Counted from the stretch's first letter, positions 26,432 through 34,507 are shown. The stretch is DNA of 64,000 bases from JAMQKA01 sp031569985 (GCF_031569985.1 NZ_JAMQKA010000026.1:1-64000); one strand, 5' to 3'. Translations and numbers: made by a program. The notes: generated from the sequence alone by a model not told the origin.

Positions 26432-27415
26432 TTAATTTCCTGCGCGTTCTTCCAGCTCCTTTGGATATCGCGCACCTTTCACTTCTATTTTTGACAGGGC
26501 ACCTTCAATATCAGTAAGATCATCAGAGGTCAGTTCGATTTCGGCAGCTGCAATATTGCTTTTTAGATGCCTCAGTTTGGTTGTACCGGGAATGGGAACA
26601 ATCCACGGCTTTTGCGCAAGTACCCAGGCAATGGCGGTCTGGGCACGGGTTGCACCATGATCATCCGCAATGTCGCCGAGCAGCTCGACCAATTGTTGAT
26701 TCGCCTTGCGATTTTCCTTGTTAAATCGCGGTACAATATTTCGGAAATCATCATCAGAAAAGGTTGTATCCTCATCAATTTCTCCAGTTAGAAATCCCTT
26801 CCCCAATGGACTAAAAGGGACGAACCCAATACCCAGCTCTTCAAGTGTGGGCAATAGCTGTTTTTCCGGCTTTCGCCACCACATGGAATATTCGCTTTGA
26901 ATTGCAGTAACCGGCTGTACAGCGTGTGCTTTTCGAATGCTCTTCACACCGGCTTCCGACATGCCAAAGTGCTTAACTTTTCCTTCCTCTATCAATTCCC
27001 TCACCGTTCCAGCCACATCTTCGATGGGTACATCGGGATCCACACGGTGCTGATAATACAGGTCAATAACGTCGGTATTCAGGCGCCGCAGGGACCCATC
27101 TACGGACCGGCGAATTTGTTCGGGATGGCTATCCAGCGTTTGATTCCCATCTTCCATTTTAATGCCGAACTTTGTAGCAATGGTTACCTGGTCGCGAATA
27201 GGCGCCAGCGCTTCACCCACCAGTTCTTCATTGGCAAAGGGCCCGTACACCTCGGCGGTATCAAAAAAAGTGACTCCTTCGTCGAAAGCCCTGCGGATAA
27301 GATTAATCATTTCCTGCTTATCCGGGGCCGGACCGTAACCATAGCTCATCCCCATGCAACCGAGTCCTACGGCAGAAACTTCCAAATCGCTATTTCCAAG
27401 TATTCGTGTTTGCAT
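26432..27415 (-). CDS. Cytosolic aldo/keto reductase
   Basis: A 327-residue AKR without signal peptide. Residues Asp/Tyr (FFDTAEVYGP), Lys (IATKFGI) and His (YYQHRVDPD) are in place, as is the C-terminal phosphate-site segment PIPGTTKLRHLKSN. Best resembles the AKR13-like/YajO group that uses NADPH on aldehydes and ketones. Its neighbour at 25241 is a close relative with a Tat leader. The flavodoxin gene ends 68 bases upstream on the same strand. Confidence 0.9.
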   Translation of the reverse strand: MQTRILGNSDLEVSAVGLGCMGMSYGYGPAPDKQEMINLIRRAFDEGVTFFDTAEVYGPFANEELVGEALAPIRDQVTIATKFGIKMEDGNQTLDSHPEQIRRSVDGSLRRLNTDVIDLYYQHRVDPDVPIEDVAGTVRELIEEGKVKHFGMSEAGVKSIRKAHAVQPVTAIQSEYSMWWRKPEKQLLPTLEELGIGFVPFSPLGKGFLTGEIDEDTTFSDDDFRNIVPRFNKENRKANQQLVELLGDIADDHGATRAQTAIAWVLAQKPWIVPIPGTTKLRHLKSNIAAAEIELTSDDLTDIEGALSKIEVKGARYPKELEERAGN

Positions 27416-27483
27416 ACCAGTATCTTTATTTAAATTGCGTTGATTCTTCTAAACTCAATAATTTCCAACCTTCATTTTCGCTC

Positions 27484-28107
27484 TTACAACATTCCAATGC
27501 GTTGCAGCCAGCTGACTACTTCTTCGTGGGCTTCTTCTCTTCGTTCTCCTTTGATCGCAAGGTAAATGCCATCTCGTTCCAGCCCTCCTTTGATGGAAAA
27601 CGCTCGCAGAATGTTGGAATCAGGGCATAGATCTTCCACCTGCTGGATGCTATTTCCCAAGCCATATCCTCCATTGGTATTAAAGGGAATCACCGTTTTG
27701 CCGCTCAGATCGTATTTATTCAAAAAGCTCTTCATCGGCGGTGGCAGCTGCATATCCCAGGTGGGGAAGCCAACAAATACCGTATTGTACTCTCCGATAT
27801 TCTCAATCTCCGTCTCCAGAGGAGGCATATAGCCCGTCTCATTTTCCCGAGCCACCTGGGCCACGATTTTATCGTAATCTTCGGGATACGGCGTTTCCAG
27901 CTTGAGCTCGACCATGTCGCCGCCCACTTCCTTTTGGATAATATCTGCTACCGCCTGGGTATTTCCGGTACGGGACAGGTACACGATTAGCACTTCCTCT
28001 TGATCAAGCTCGGTCAAGGCTGCATCTTGTTCTTGTGCTTTTGATGAGCACGAAACCAATCCAAAGAATGCTACCAGTAGCAGTATGCATGAACCTTTAG
28101 GTTTCAT
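27484..28107 (-). CDS. Flavodoxin as a lipoprotein
   Basis: A 207-residue flavodoxin-fold protein with a lipoprotein signal: MKPKGSCILLLVAFFGLVSC then SSKA, the lipobox cysteine at residue 20. The FMN phosphate loop is YLSRTGNTQAVA, FVGFPTWDMQLPPPM is the second loop, and IPFNTNGGYGLGN the third. Cytosolic relatives are common beside AKR and AraC genes. Membrane anchoring outside the inner membrane is unusual for a flavodoxin and suggests FMN chemistry in the periplasm. The gap to the PQQ dehydrogenase upstream is 20 bases. Confidence 0.85.
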   Translation of the reverse strand: MKPKGSCILLLVAFFGLVSCSSKAQEQDAALTELDQEEVLIVYLSRTGNTQAVADIIQKEVGGDMVELKLETPYPEDYDKIVAQVARENETGYMPPLETEIENIGEYNTVFVGFPTWDMQLPPPMKSFLNKYDLSGKTVIPFNTNGGYGLGNSIQQVEDLCPDSNILRAFSIKGGLERDGIYLAIKGERREEAHEEVVSWLQRIGML

Positions 28108-28127
28108 GATTGGTAAGCCTTCTTTTT

Positions 28128-29492
28128 TTATTCACTATTTCCGGTGTAAACCACTCGCCAGATACGCCCCTTTTGGGAGTCAGAGATATAGAGCTCACCG
28201 TTCGGTCCCATTGCCAGGCCTATCGGGCGGTATTCCGCATCACTTCGGGTGGGAATGGGATCGACACCGGCAAAGCCATCGGCGAACGTCTCGTAATCAC
28301 CTACCGGCCTGCCATCTTCAAAGAGAGTAAACGTGACCTTGTAACCCTGTTGCGGCTGTGGCGCGCGATTCCAGGAGCCATGGAAGGCCACGAAGGCACC
28401 GCCCCGGTAGCGTTCAGGAAAATGTTCGCCTGTATAGAACAGGAGACCGTTGGGTGCCCAATGGCCCGGAAAGGCAGCCACCGGATCGAGGAACTCCGAG
28501 CAGCGCCCGACTTCCTGGCCCTCGCCGCCGTATTCAGGAGCAAGCACTTTCTTTTCTTGCTGCCTGTCGTAATAGCAATACGGCCAACCCGCGTCAGCGC
28601 CCTCAGAAAGACGCAACATCTCTTCAGCGGGCAGTTCGGCGCTCTCCTCCTGGGTATAGAGGTCAGGCCAGAGCGTTCTGAGCTGGTCACGACCATGCTG
28701 CATCACGAAGAGGGCACCGGCTTCGGTGTTCCAGTCGAGCCCTACCACGTTGCGAATACCCGTAGCGTAGTGGGTACCACCCTGCTGCGTCTGTCCCAGG
28801 GAGTCAGCCCGAAAGCGCCAGATGCCGGCGTGCCGCTCCAGTTGGGGACAGGGATCAAGTCCCGGAGATCCGGGCGTACGCGGACTCTCTTGGCAAGCAT
28901 TTGAAGGGGAACCTACATTTACGTAGAGGAATCCGTTGTCGTCGAAAGTAATGGACTTTGAGTCGTGCGACCGCTGCTCTGGGAAGCCGCTGACAACGAT
29001 CTCCGGATCACCTTCAGGTACAAGCGCGCCACCTTCGGGCATCGGCCAGCGATAGACCGCCTCGGTATTCGAGGCCCAGAGATAGCCGTCATGGATCGCC
29101 ATCCCCGTCTCCCACAGGATGCCACTGCCCATCGGGGTCATATCACTGAAATGTTCGATAACGTCAGCCTTGAAATCACCAGTGGTGTCGCGCAATGCGG
29201 CGATGCCACCCTCTTCGCTGCGCGTCTTTACATAAATGTCGCCATTGGACGCCACGGCGATGTGCCGCGCGCGGCCCAGGCTGTCCACGACAAGGCTCGC
29301 ACAAAATCCATCCGGCAGCGTGATACCTCCGTTATCAGAGGCGCATACGATTTCCGGGTTTGCTTCGATTGTCTCATTTTGAGACGAAGAGCCGCCGCAC
29401 CCGGTAAACAATAGTAGGGTCAGGATAGACAGAATAGGAAACAGGTAAGCAGACCCAGTGGGAGAATCAGAAAAGCTTGTTTTAATATCCAT
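28128..29492 (-). CDS. PQQ-dependent sugar dehydrogenase, lipoprotein
   Basis: A 454-residue six-bladed beta-propeller of the glucose/sorbosone dehydrogenase family, which oxidizes sugars or alcohols with PQQ and hands electrons to a respiratory acceptor. The lipoprotein signal ends LLLFTGCGGS. Family segments include LPDGFCASLVVDSLGRARHI, GLDWNTEAGALFVMQHGRDQL, GADAGWPYCYYD, FPGHWAPNGLLFYTG and AFHGSWNRAPQPQQGYKV. ATG 29492 gives the signal directly; a longer frame adds 20 residues of no use. Hand counts on two 60-base lines of this gene (28441 and 28861) give 65% and 57% GC, higher than a neighbour line such as 19321 (43%), so it may be a later arrival. Confidence 0.85.
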   Translation of the reverse strand: MDIKTSFSDSPTGSAYLFPILSILTLLLFTGCGGSSSQNETIEANPEIVCASDNGGITLPDGFCASLVVDSLGRARHIAVASNGDIYVKTRSEEGGIAALRDTTGDFKADVIEHFSDMTPMGSGILWETGMAIHDGYLWASNTEAVYRWPMPEGGALVPEGDPEIVVSGFPEQRSHDSKSITFDDNGFLYVNVGSPSNACQESPRTPGSPGLDPCPQLERHAGIWRFRADSLGQTQQGGTHYATGIRNVVGLDWNTEAGALFVMQHGRDQLRTLWPDLYTQEESAELPAEEMLRLSEGADAGWPYCYYDRQQEKKVLAPEYGGEGQEVGRCSEFLDPVAAFPGHWAPNGLLFYTGEHFPERYRGGAFVAFHGSWNRAPQPQQGYKVTFTLFEDGRPVGDYETFADGFAGVDPIPTRSDAEYRPIGLAMGPNGELYISDSQKGRIWRVVYTGNSE

Positions 29493-29593
29493 AGTGTTTC
29501 GGTTTTTTGTAATAAATAGCACTTGATTTAAAAATCGTCCCATATAAGTCATACCTCTTCAAAGATTCAAAACTCTTGGAGGGATTCAGGACA

Positions 29594-30628
29594 TTAGTCC
29601 AGCGGAACAAACCCAAGCGTACTCTGTGAGGTCATCGGCACAACAAGCTGGTTGGCATCCGAATCATAACAGATGGAGGCCGCGCTTGGAATATTTTCAG
29701 CGATAAGCTCCGCAGATCCATTTGGACTGATCCGGGTAATTCCACCCTGTCTCACACTGCTTACATATTTGGTTCCGTCAGGCATGATTTCGATTCCATC
29801 CCCTCCCGCCTGCACGGCTTTCTCTGTTTTCAGCAGTTCTCCCTCCGGTGAAAAGGTGAGTACTTCAGGATTGCCAAAATTGACTACGACAATATTTCCG
29901 TCCGAATCTAATGCGATGCCGTTTGGAATGTTAATCGGTTCACCAACAGCAAATTCCGATATATCCCCTTGAGGAGAAACTTTCCATACTTTCCAGGACT
30001 GCGGATCGGGATTTTGTCCCAGGTCACCGGTTTGCGTGGTATAAATGGTCCCGTCCTTTGCAACGGCAATGTCATTTATCCAGGGAGAATCTTCGAGCCG
30101 GATATCCTCCAACGGCGCCCCCGTTTCCAAGTCGAACCGGCGTATCACGGCTACCGTTGGATCATCTTGACTCGTACCGCCATCGCGATCGGCAAAGTAG
30201 AGAACCCCATCTGCTATCTCGCTTCCGAGCGGATCATTCAAAACCAGTGGCGGGGACAATTCGCTGCGCTGACCGGGGTTCTGAACACCAATCCATTTTG
30301 TGGTATGCACCGAACCGTCAGAATTAATCAGCGACACCCATGCGTCGTTGACCTGCACACGCTGCGAGACCCCACGGCTTGGAACGATGATGAGTTTTCT
30401 ATCAGCGTCGTATATACAGCTCTCGGCATTATTGATGGCTCCGTACACGCTTACATTGGATGAGATCGGGTTAAAATCACCGTCATACGTCAGACCAAGG
30501 GGATTCCCGACAGGATAAGACCCCGTATCCTGCGCTTGTACGAATAAAGGGCTGCTTAAAAGGGCAATCGTCATTACCGCAGTAACAAGGGAGATTATTA
30601 CCTTGTACCTGTTCAAAATATTTGTCAT
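29594..30628 (-). CDS. Exported SMP-30/NHL-type beta-propeller
   Basis: A ~344-residue exported protein. The signal is VIISLVTAVMTIALLSSPLF, cleaved near VQAQDTG. The body is a repeat propeller typical of SMP-30/gluconolactonase-like and NHL proteins: IADGVLYFADRDGG, WINDIAVAKDGTIYTTQTG, IPNGIALDSDGNIVVVNFGN and GGDGIEIMPDGTKYVSSVR. Lactonases of this fold hydrolyse sugar lactones, which would suit the product of the adjacent PQQ dehydrogenase, but the metal ligands cannot be assigned confidently by eye. ATG 30628 is preferred; an ATG at 30673 would lengthen the n-region by 15 residues. Confidence 0.75.
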   Translation of the reverse strand: MTNILNRYKVIISLVTAVMTIALLSSPLFVQAQDTGSYPVGNPLGLTYDGDFNPISSNVSVYGAINNAESCIYDADRKLIIVPSRGVSQRVQVNDAWVSLINSDGSVHTTKWIGVQNPGQRSELSPPLVLNDPLGSEIADGVLYFADRDGGTSQDDPTVAVIRRFDLETGAPLEDIRLEDSPWINDIAVAKDGTIYTTQTGDLGQNPDPQSWKVWKVSPQGDISEFAVGEPINIPNGIALDSDGNIVVVNFGNPEVLTFSPEGELLKTEKAVQAGGDGIEIMPDGTKYVSSVRQGGITRISPNGSAELIAENIPSAASICYDSDANQLVVPMTSQSTLGFVPLD

Positions 30629-30749
30629 CTCTTTTCGGTCATTCTTTCCAGGTTCTATTTTTTCCATAATCATATATGAGTTTATAACTGAACGTTATTC
30701 TTCATTTCCAGGGGTAAGCCTTAATATGGCGTAAGCGGTTTAAATTCCA

Positions 30750-31217
30750 CTATTGTTCGATGCTATGGGTGTCCCGAACGCTGCTAAAGGTCAAGTCTAA
30801 CTGTTTCCAGTCACCATCCTGGTTTTGATAGACTTCTGTAACCGTAAACTCATTTGACACCTCATTGCCGCGAACCACGGCCACCAGCGTAATGCGGTTC
30901 CAAAGGATGACGGTGTCGTCAAAAACCTCTACCACAACATCGTGAACATCCGCATTTTTGTACCAAATACTTCCGGATTCAATGATTTCGAGCTCCCGTT
31001 CCTTCCCCCAGGTTCCACTCATGTGCACAAATCGTGAATCATCGTGGAAAAGGGAAGCAAGCTCTTCCACATTCTTGTCTGCCATCCACTGCCATTTCTG
31101 TTGGGAGAGATTCGCAATTTCCTGTTCCACGTCAGAATGTTGGGCATAAGATGGCATGCCACTAGTGATTAAAAACAGCCCTGTGAGTAATGTTTTTAAA
31201 CTGATTAATGCTTTCAT
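30750..31217 (-). CDS. Exported DUF4440/NTF2-like protein (paralogue 2)
   Basis: A 155-residue SnoaL/NTF2-fold protein with a Sec signal (LLTGLFLITSGMPSYAQ). The core runs NLSQQKWQWMADKNVEELAS, FVHMSGTWGKERELEIIESG and EFTVTEVYQNQDGDWKQLDL. It is nearly the same in plan as the protein at 22721-23209, a duplication within one cluster. It is the first gene of the cluster after the divergent AraC regulator. Confidence 0.85.
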   Translation of the reverse strand: MKALISLKTLLTGLFLITSGMPSYAQHSDVEQEIANLSQQKWQWMADKNVEELASLFHDDSRFVHMSGTWGKERELEIIESGSIWYKNADVHDVVVEVFDDTVILWNRITLVAVVRGNEVSNEFTVTEVYQNQDGDWKQLDLTFSSVRDTHSIEQ

Positions 31218-31292
31218 GTTGATGATTATGTATGATTTGTAATTATTATAGAGAAGAACATAAATAATTGGCGCCTGCTTCTTGTTATACAG

Positions 31293-31320
31293 ATTACGGT
31301 AATCCTTACCAATATTACGG
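31293..31320. promoter_or_regulatory. Candidate AraC operator: ATTACGG direct repeat
   Basis: In the 157-base gap between the divergent DUF4440 and AraC genes, ATTACGG occurs at 31293-31299 and again at 31314-31320, start-to-start 21 bases apart, two helical turns. The first copy is also the left part of the palindrome ATTACGGTAAT (31293-31303). AraC-family proteins usually bind direct repeats of about this spacing. The site is seen; the function is inferred. Confidence 0.4.
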
Positions 31321-31374
31321 ATCAGACCTCAATGAGCTGTTATAGCGAACTGGAAATAGTTACATTGGCAAAAA

Positions 31375-32283
31375 ATGAAAGCAGATATGTCACAACTTTA
31401 CCGATTTGATACTGTCAGTGAATACAATGATTTCAATAACCATGATACATTGCACCCCTTGGTCAGTGTGATCGATTTCTCCAAAGCGGAAATGCGCACC
31501 GGCAAAAAAATGTATTTTGGGCTTTATTGCATTATTCTGAAAGATATAGCGTGCGGAAATTTGAAGTACGGCCGACATTACTACGATTACCAGGAGGGAA
31601 CCCTGGTCTTCATTTCGCCCGGACAGGTTATTGATGTTCAGGACAAAACGGAGCCGTATCAACCCATGGGGCATGGTTTGGTATTCCACCCGGATTTAAT
31701 ACATGGCACATCACTGGCAAGAATACAGACTGAGTACAGTTTTTTCAGCTATGATACGAATGAAGCCCTGCACCTTTCAGAACGGGAACGTCAGATCGTA
31801 TTGGATTGCTTTTCAAAAATAGAGTTTGAGTTAAAGCAGTCCATCGACAAGCACAGCAAGAAACTCATTGCCTCCAATATTGAACTGTTTTTGAATTATT
31901 GCGAACGGTTTTATGATCGGCAGTTCATTACAAGAGAAAACGCTAACAGGGGAATTTTAGAACAATTTGAAGAACTGTTGAACGACTATTTTGTATCCGA
32001 TAAACCACAAACTAACGGATTGCCTTCGGTTGCTTATTTTGCCGAAGAATGTAATTTGTCTGCCAACTATTTTGGTGATTTGATCAAAAAAGAAACAGGG
32101 AAGTCAGCACAGGAACACATTCAGCTTAAATTGATCAACATTGCCAAGGAACGAATTTTTGAACCGAACAAATCGATCAGCCAGATTGCATATGAGTTGG
32201 GATTCAGCTATCCGCAGCATTTTAGCCGCATGTTTAAGGAGCATGTCGGCTCTTCACCAAGTGAATACCGACAGGAAAATTAG
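31375..32283 (+). CDS. AraC-family transcriptional regulator
   Basis: A 302-residue regulator. Residues ~1-180 form a cupin-type ligand-sensing domain (FGLYCIILKDI, YHYYDYQEG-like sheet, FISPGQVIDVQDK). Residues ~205-302 are the double helix-turn-helix: SVAYFAEECNLSANYFGDLI and KSISQIAYELGFSYPQHFSR, ending FKEHVGSSPSEYRQ. It is transcribed away from the 18-31 kb cluster and separated from it by 157 bases, the typical place for the activator of such a cluster. Similar AraC proteins control AKR/flavodoxin genes in other bacteria. Confidence 0.9.
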   Translation: MKADMSQLYRFDTVSEYNDFNNHDTLHPLVSVIDFSKAEMRTGKKMYFGLYCIILKDIACGNLKYGRHYYDYQEGTLVFISPGQVIDVQDKTEPYQPMGHGLVFHPDLIHGTSLARIQTEYSFFSYDTNEALHLSERERQIVLDCFSKIEFELKQSIDKHSKKLIASNIELFLNYCERFYDRQFITRENANRGILEQFEELLNDYFVSDKPQTNGLPSVAYFAEECNLSANYFGDLIKKETGKSAQEHIQLKLINIAKERIFEPNKSISQIAYELGFSYPQHFSRMFKEHVGSSPSEYRQEN

Positions 32284-32654
32284 TATTGAAAGAGTTTCAC
32301 AAAACAGGGACCCTCAAAATGAATAGCTTTCACAGCTTTCCTATTAGTTATTACATATGATGTAACATGAAATCTCAAAATCAACCTCTATGAATCAGAA
32401 AGCCATATATCAGTTTGGCTTCGGAACTAACAGTTCAGGGTATCGCATCTGTAATCACTCCTTTACCCACCAAATCATTTATAGACATTTTGCCTTTTAC
32501 TAATAGATAACTCAATCAGATGTAGCCCATCCAAATGTAATTCCACGCACAGAATTTCAGGGGATTTCACAAAAATATTTCGAGCGAATAAACAATTTTG
32601 TTGTCCCCAGCCAATTCGGAAGTGAAAAATTAGTCGGATTTTAACCAAATAAAA
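32284..32654. other. Intergenic, no gene seen
   Basis: No frame longer than about 40 codons looks real on either strand. The stretch is AT-rich and lies between the AraC regulator and the tRNA-Asp scar. No repeats or hairpins with a run of T were found inside it. Confidence 0.5.
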
Positions 32655-32685
32655 AACCCCTTAACTCATTGTGAGTCAAGGGGTT
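32649..32685 (-). terminator. Intrinsic terminator retained from tRNA-Asp
   Basis: On the minus strand the stem AACCCCTTGACTCA pairs with TGAGTTAAGGGGTT (14 bp with one mismatch, three-base loop; 32655-32668 and 32672-32685) and is followed by TTTTTTATTT. It starts directly downstream of the tRNA-Asp 3' fragment and was presumably that gene's terminator. Confidence 0.85.
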
Positions 32686-32691
32686 ATGTGG

Positions 32692-32738
32692 TGGCGATCC
32701 GGACGATATTCGAACTCACGACCTCCTGCGTGACAGGC
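32692..32738 (-). pseudogene. 3' fragment of tRNA-Asp (anticodon GTC), attachment-site scar
   Basis: Minus strand: from GC-CTGTCAC (anticodon loop with GTC) through GCAGG, AGGTC, the T arm GTGAG-TTCGAAT-ATCGT, acceptor CCGGATC and G-CCA. This is the 3' half of a tRNA-Asp, with CCA encoded. The 5' half is absent: directly outside is AT-rich sequence. The last T-stem pair is G-A instead of G-C, a sign of decay. A break exactly at the anticodon loop is the usual crossover position of tyrosine integrases, so this is probably an att site left by an integrated element. Confidence 0.85.
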
Positions 32739-32875
32739 TTTGATGATATACTCTTAAAAGGTTTTTAAATATTTTGATACCTATACCTACACTGTAATAC
32801 ATGTCTTTTTAGAACAAAAACCTTCCCATATTTGATTGTAAAGTTCGATAATTTTTAAGGGCGACATGGTACTCC

Positions 32876-32897
32876 GTTACCCAAATGTTACCCAAAT
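32876..32897. repeat. Perfect tandem 11-bp repeat near the tRNA-Asp scar
   Basis: GTTACCCAAAT is present twice without a gap (32876-32886 and 32887-32897). It lies 138 bases from the tRNA-Asp fragment, on the side where the integrated element should have been. Arrangement and length resemble arm-type binding sites of tyrosine integrases; that role is inferred. Confidence 0.75.
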
Positions 32898-32980
32898 TTG
32901 GTTTATCATTCCAATTTTTGGTTTAAAAACAGATACCTTTAATGCCGTAAGTTACTGTCTTGCAGTGTTTTATTTAAAAG

Positions 32981-33054
32981 TACGCACGGGAGGATTCGAA
33001 CCCCCAACCTCCTGATCCGTAATCAGGTGCTCTATCCAGTTGAGCTACGTGCGC
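32981..33054 (-). tRNA. tRNA-Arg (anticodon ACG)
   Basis: Minus strand cloverleaf: acceptor GCGCACG/CGTGCGT, D arm GCTC..GAGC with GGATAG, anticodon stem CCTGA/TCAGG around loop TTACGGA giving ACG, T arm TTGGGGGTTCGAATCCTCC region, discriminator A. ACG is deaminated to ICG in bacteria and reads CGT/CGC/CGA. CCA not encoded. Just upstream (33065-33103) is the 11-bp inverted repeat ATTTTGAATGT/ACATTCAAAAT. Confidence 0.93.
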
Positions 33055-33243
33055 ATAAAATTCTATTTTGAATGTCCGCGTTGTGTACCCAAACATTCAA
33101 AATCCTACAAAAAGAGCTTGCAAAGATAAGTACCATTTACAAGGCAGGCAAGATGTTTTTGGGAAAAATTATTATTGCTCGTTCAACCCCTTTAAGTTTC
33201 CACTCACTGCCATAAATATAAAAAAGCGAAGCCCGCACGCAAC

Positions 33244-34257
33244 TTAATACAACGGCTTTGGCTTGCAGTTTGCGCGTAGCGTAGCCAACACCTGCTGGCA
33301 ATCGCCGGGCAGTTCTGAGTCGAATGTCACATGCTCACCAGTGGTAGGGTGCTCAAAACCAAGCGTTTTCGCATGCAGGCACTGTCGCTTCAGATTCGCA
33401 AACAGGTTGTTGAACATCTGCCGACGCGTTCCGGTATTGGATCCGTAGCGGACAGAATCGCCCCCATATTGACGATCACCAAAAACCCAGTGATTATTGT
33501 GGGCGAAGTGGACCCGAATCTGGTGAGTGCGGCCTGTCTCAAGCGTAACTTCCACCAGTGATAGGTGATCAAAATACTCCAGCACCTTGTAATGTGTAAC
33601 TGCCTCTTTGCCCTGGCCTTCCGGCAGCACAGCCATCCGCTTGCGGTGGTGGGGGTCACGACCAATATTTCCGGTAATGGTCCCGGATTCTTCTTCCGGG
33701 GTTCCCCATATGATGGCCCAATAGGTTCGCTGAATATCTTTGTTTTTAAAATACTCGCTCAGTATCTCGTGCGTGCGGTTATTCTTGGCTACCACCAACA
33801 GGCCACTGGTCTCTTTGTCCAGGCGGTGCACAATACCCGGGCGCAGCGTATCCTGATCCTGCCCGGAAAGGCTGTCCACATGCCACAGCAAACCATTGAC
33901 CAGCGTACCGGTCCAATTTCCCTTTGCCGGATGTACTACTGTGCCCGCCCGTTTGTTAACGATCAGCAGATCGTCATCTTCATATACGATTTCAAGAGGC
34001 ATTTTTTGAGGAATAGCCTCCGGCTCCGGCGGATTCGGCAACTTAACATCAATAACGTCACCCGGTTCCACATTATATGAAGACTTCTCGACCTTCCCGT
34101 TAACGGTAATATGTCCCCCTTCAATCGCCTCCTGAACTTTGGTCCTGGAGGTATCATCAAGCTGAGTAGCCAGGTATTTATCGAGTCTTGTACCTTCGGA
34201 AAAATCGCCCGGCACCTCGAACTTATGCTCAGAAAACTCAATTTTTTCCACTGTCAT
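33244..34257 (-). CDS. rluD: RluD-type 23S rRNA pseudouridine synthase
   Basis: A 337-residue RluA-family pseudouridine synthase. An N-terminal S4 RNA-binding domain (RLDKYLATQLDDTSRTKVQE, then GHITVNGK) precedes the catalytic domain with GIVHRLDKETSGLLVVAKN (catalytic Asp), GRDPHHRKRMAV and VTLETGRTHQIRVHFAH. S4 plus this length fits RluD, which modifies U1911, U1915 and U1917 of helix 69; the exact target is inferred. ATG start with no close upstream gene; probably a single transcription unit. Confidence 0.85.
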   Translation of the reverse strand: MTVEKIEFSEHKFEVPGDFSEGTRLDKYLATQLDDTSRTKVQEAIEGGHITVNGKVEKSSYNVEPGDVIDVKLPNPPEPEAIPQKMPLEIVYEDDDLLIVNKRAGTVVHPAKGNWTGTLVNGLLWHVDSLSGQDQDTLRPGIVHRLDKETSGLLVVAKNNRTHEILSEYFKNKDIQRTYWAIIWGTPEEESGTITGNIGRDPHHRKRMAVLPEGQGKEAVTHYKVLEYFDHLSLVEVTLETGRTHQIRVHFAHNNHWVFGDRQYGGDSVRYGSNTGTRRQMFNNLFANLKRQCLHAKTLGFEHPTTGEHVTFDSELPGDCQQVLATLRANCKPKPLY

Positions 34258-34507
34258 AACTCTTTTTTGATATTAAAAACACCAAAATTCCCTGTTTTTC
34301 TACCACTTTATGATCATTGTAACTCCATGGTATACATGGTGATAGAGATTATTTACCACTTCCACATATAACCTAAAAAAATAATTTAAATTTTTTTGTA
34401 AGGATTTGCTCCGAAAGGTATCAATAGAGTGACTTTTCATTAAGGGAGACCTGACATACAGCGTTTATTCCTTTTGAATAAAATACACTATTCCCCAATA
34501 GAGTCCC

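Noticed and set aside
28110..28904. 264-residue + strand frame opposite the PQQ dehydrogenase
   Set aside because: Basic and low in family-like text; it exists because the real gene is GC-rich. The minus-strand reading has propeller motifs.
32656..32897. CRISPR array near the tandem repeats
   Set aside because: Only two adjacent 11-bp copies with no spacers; not a CRISPR.
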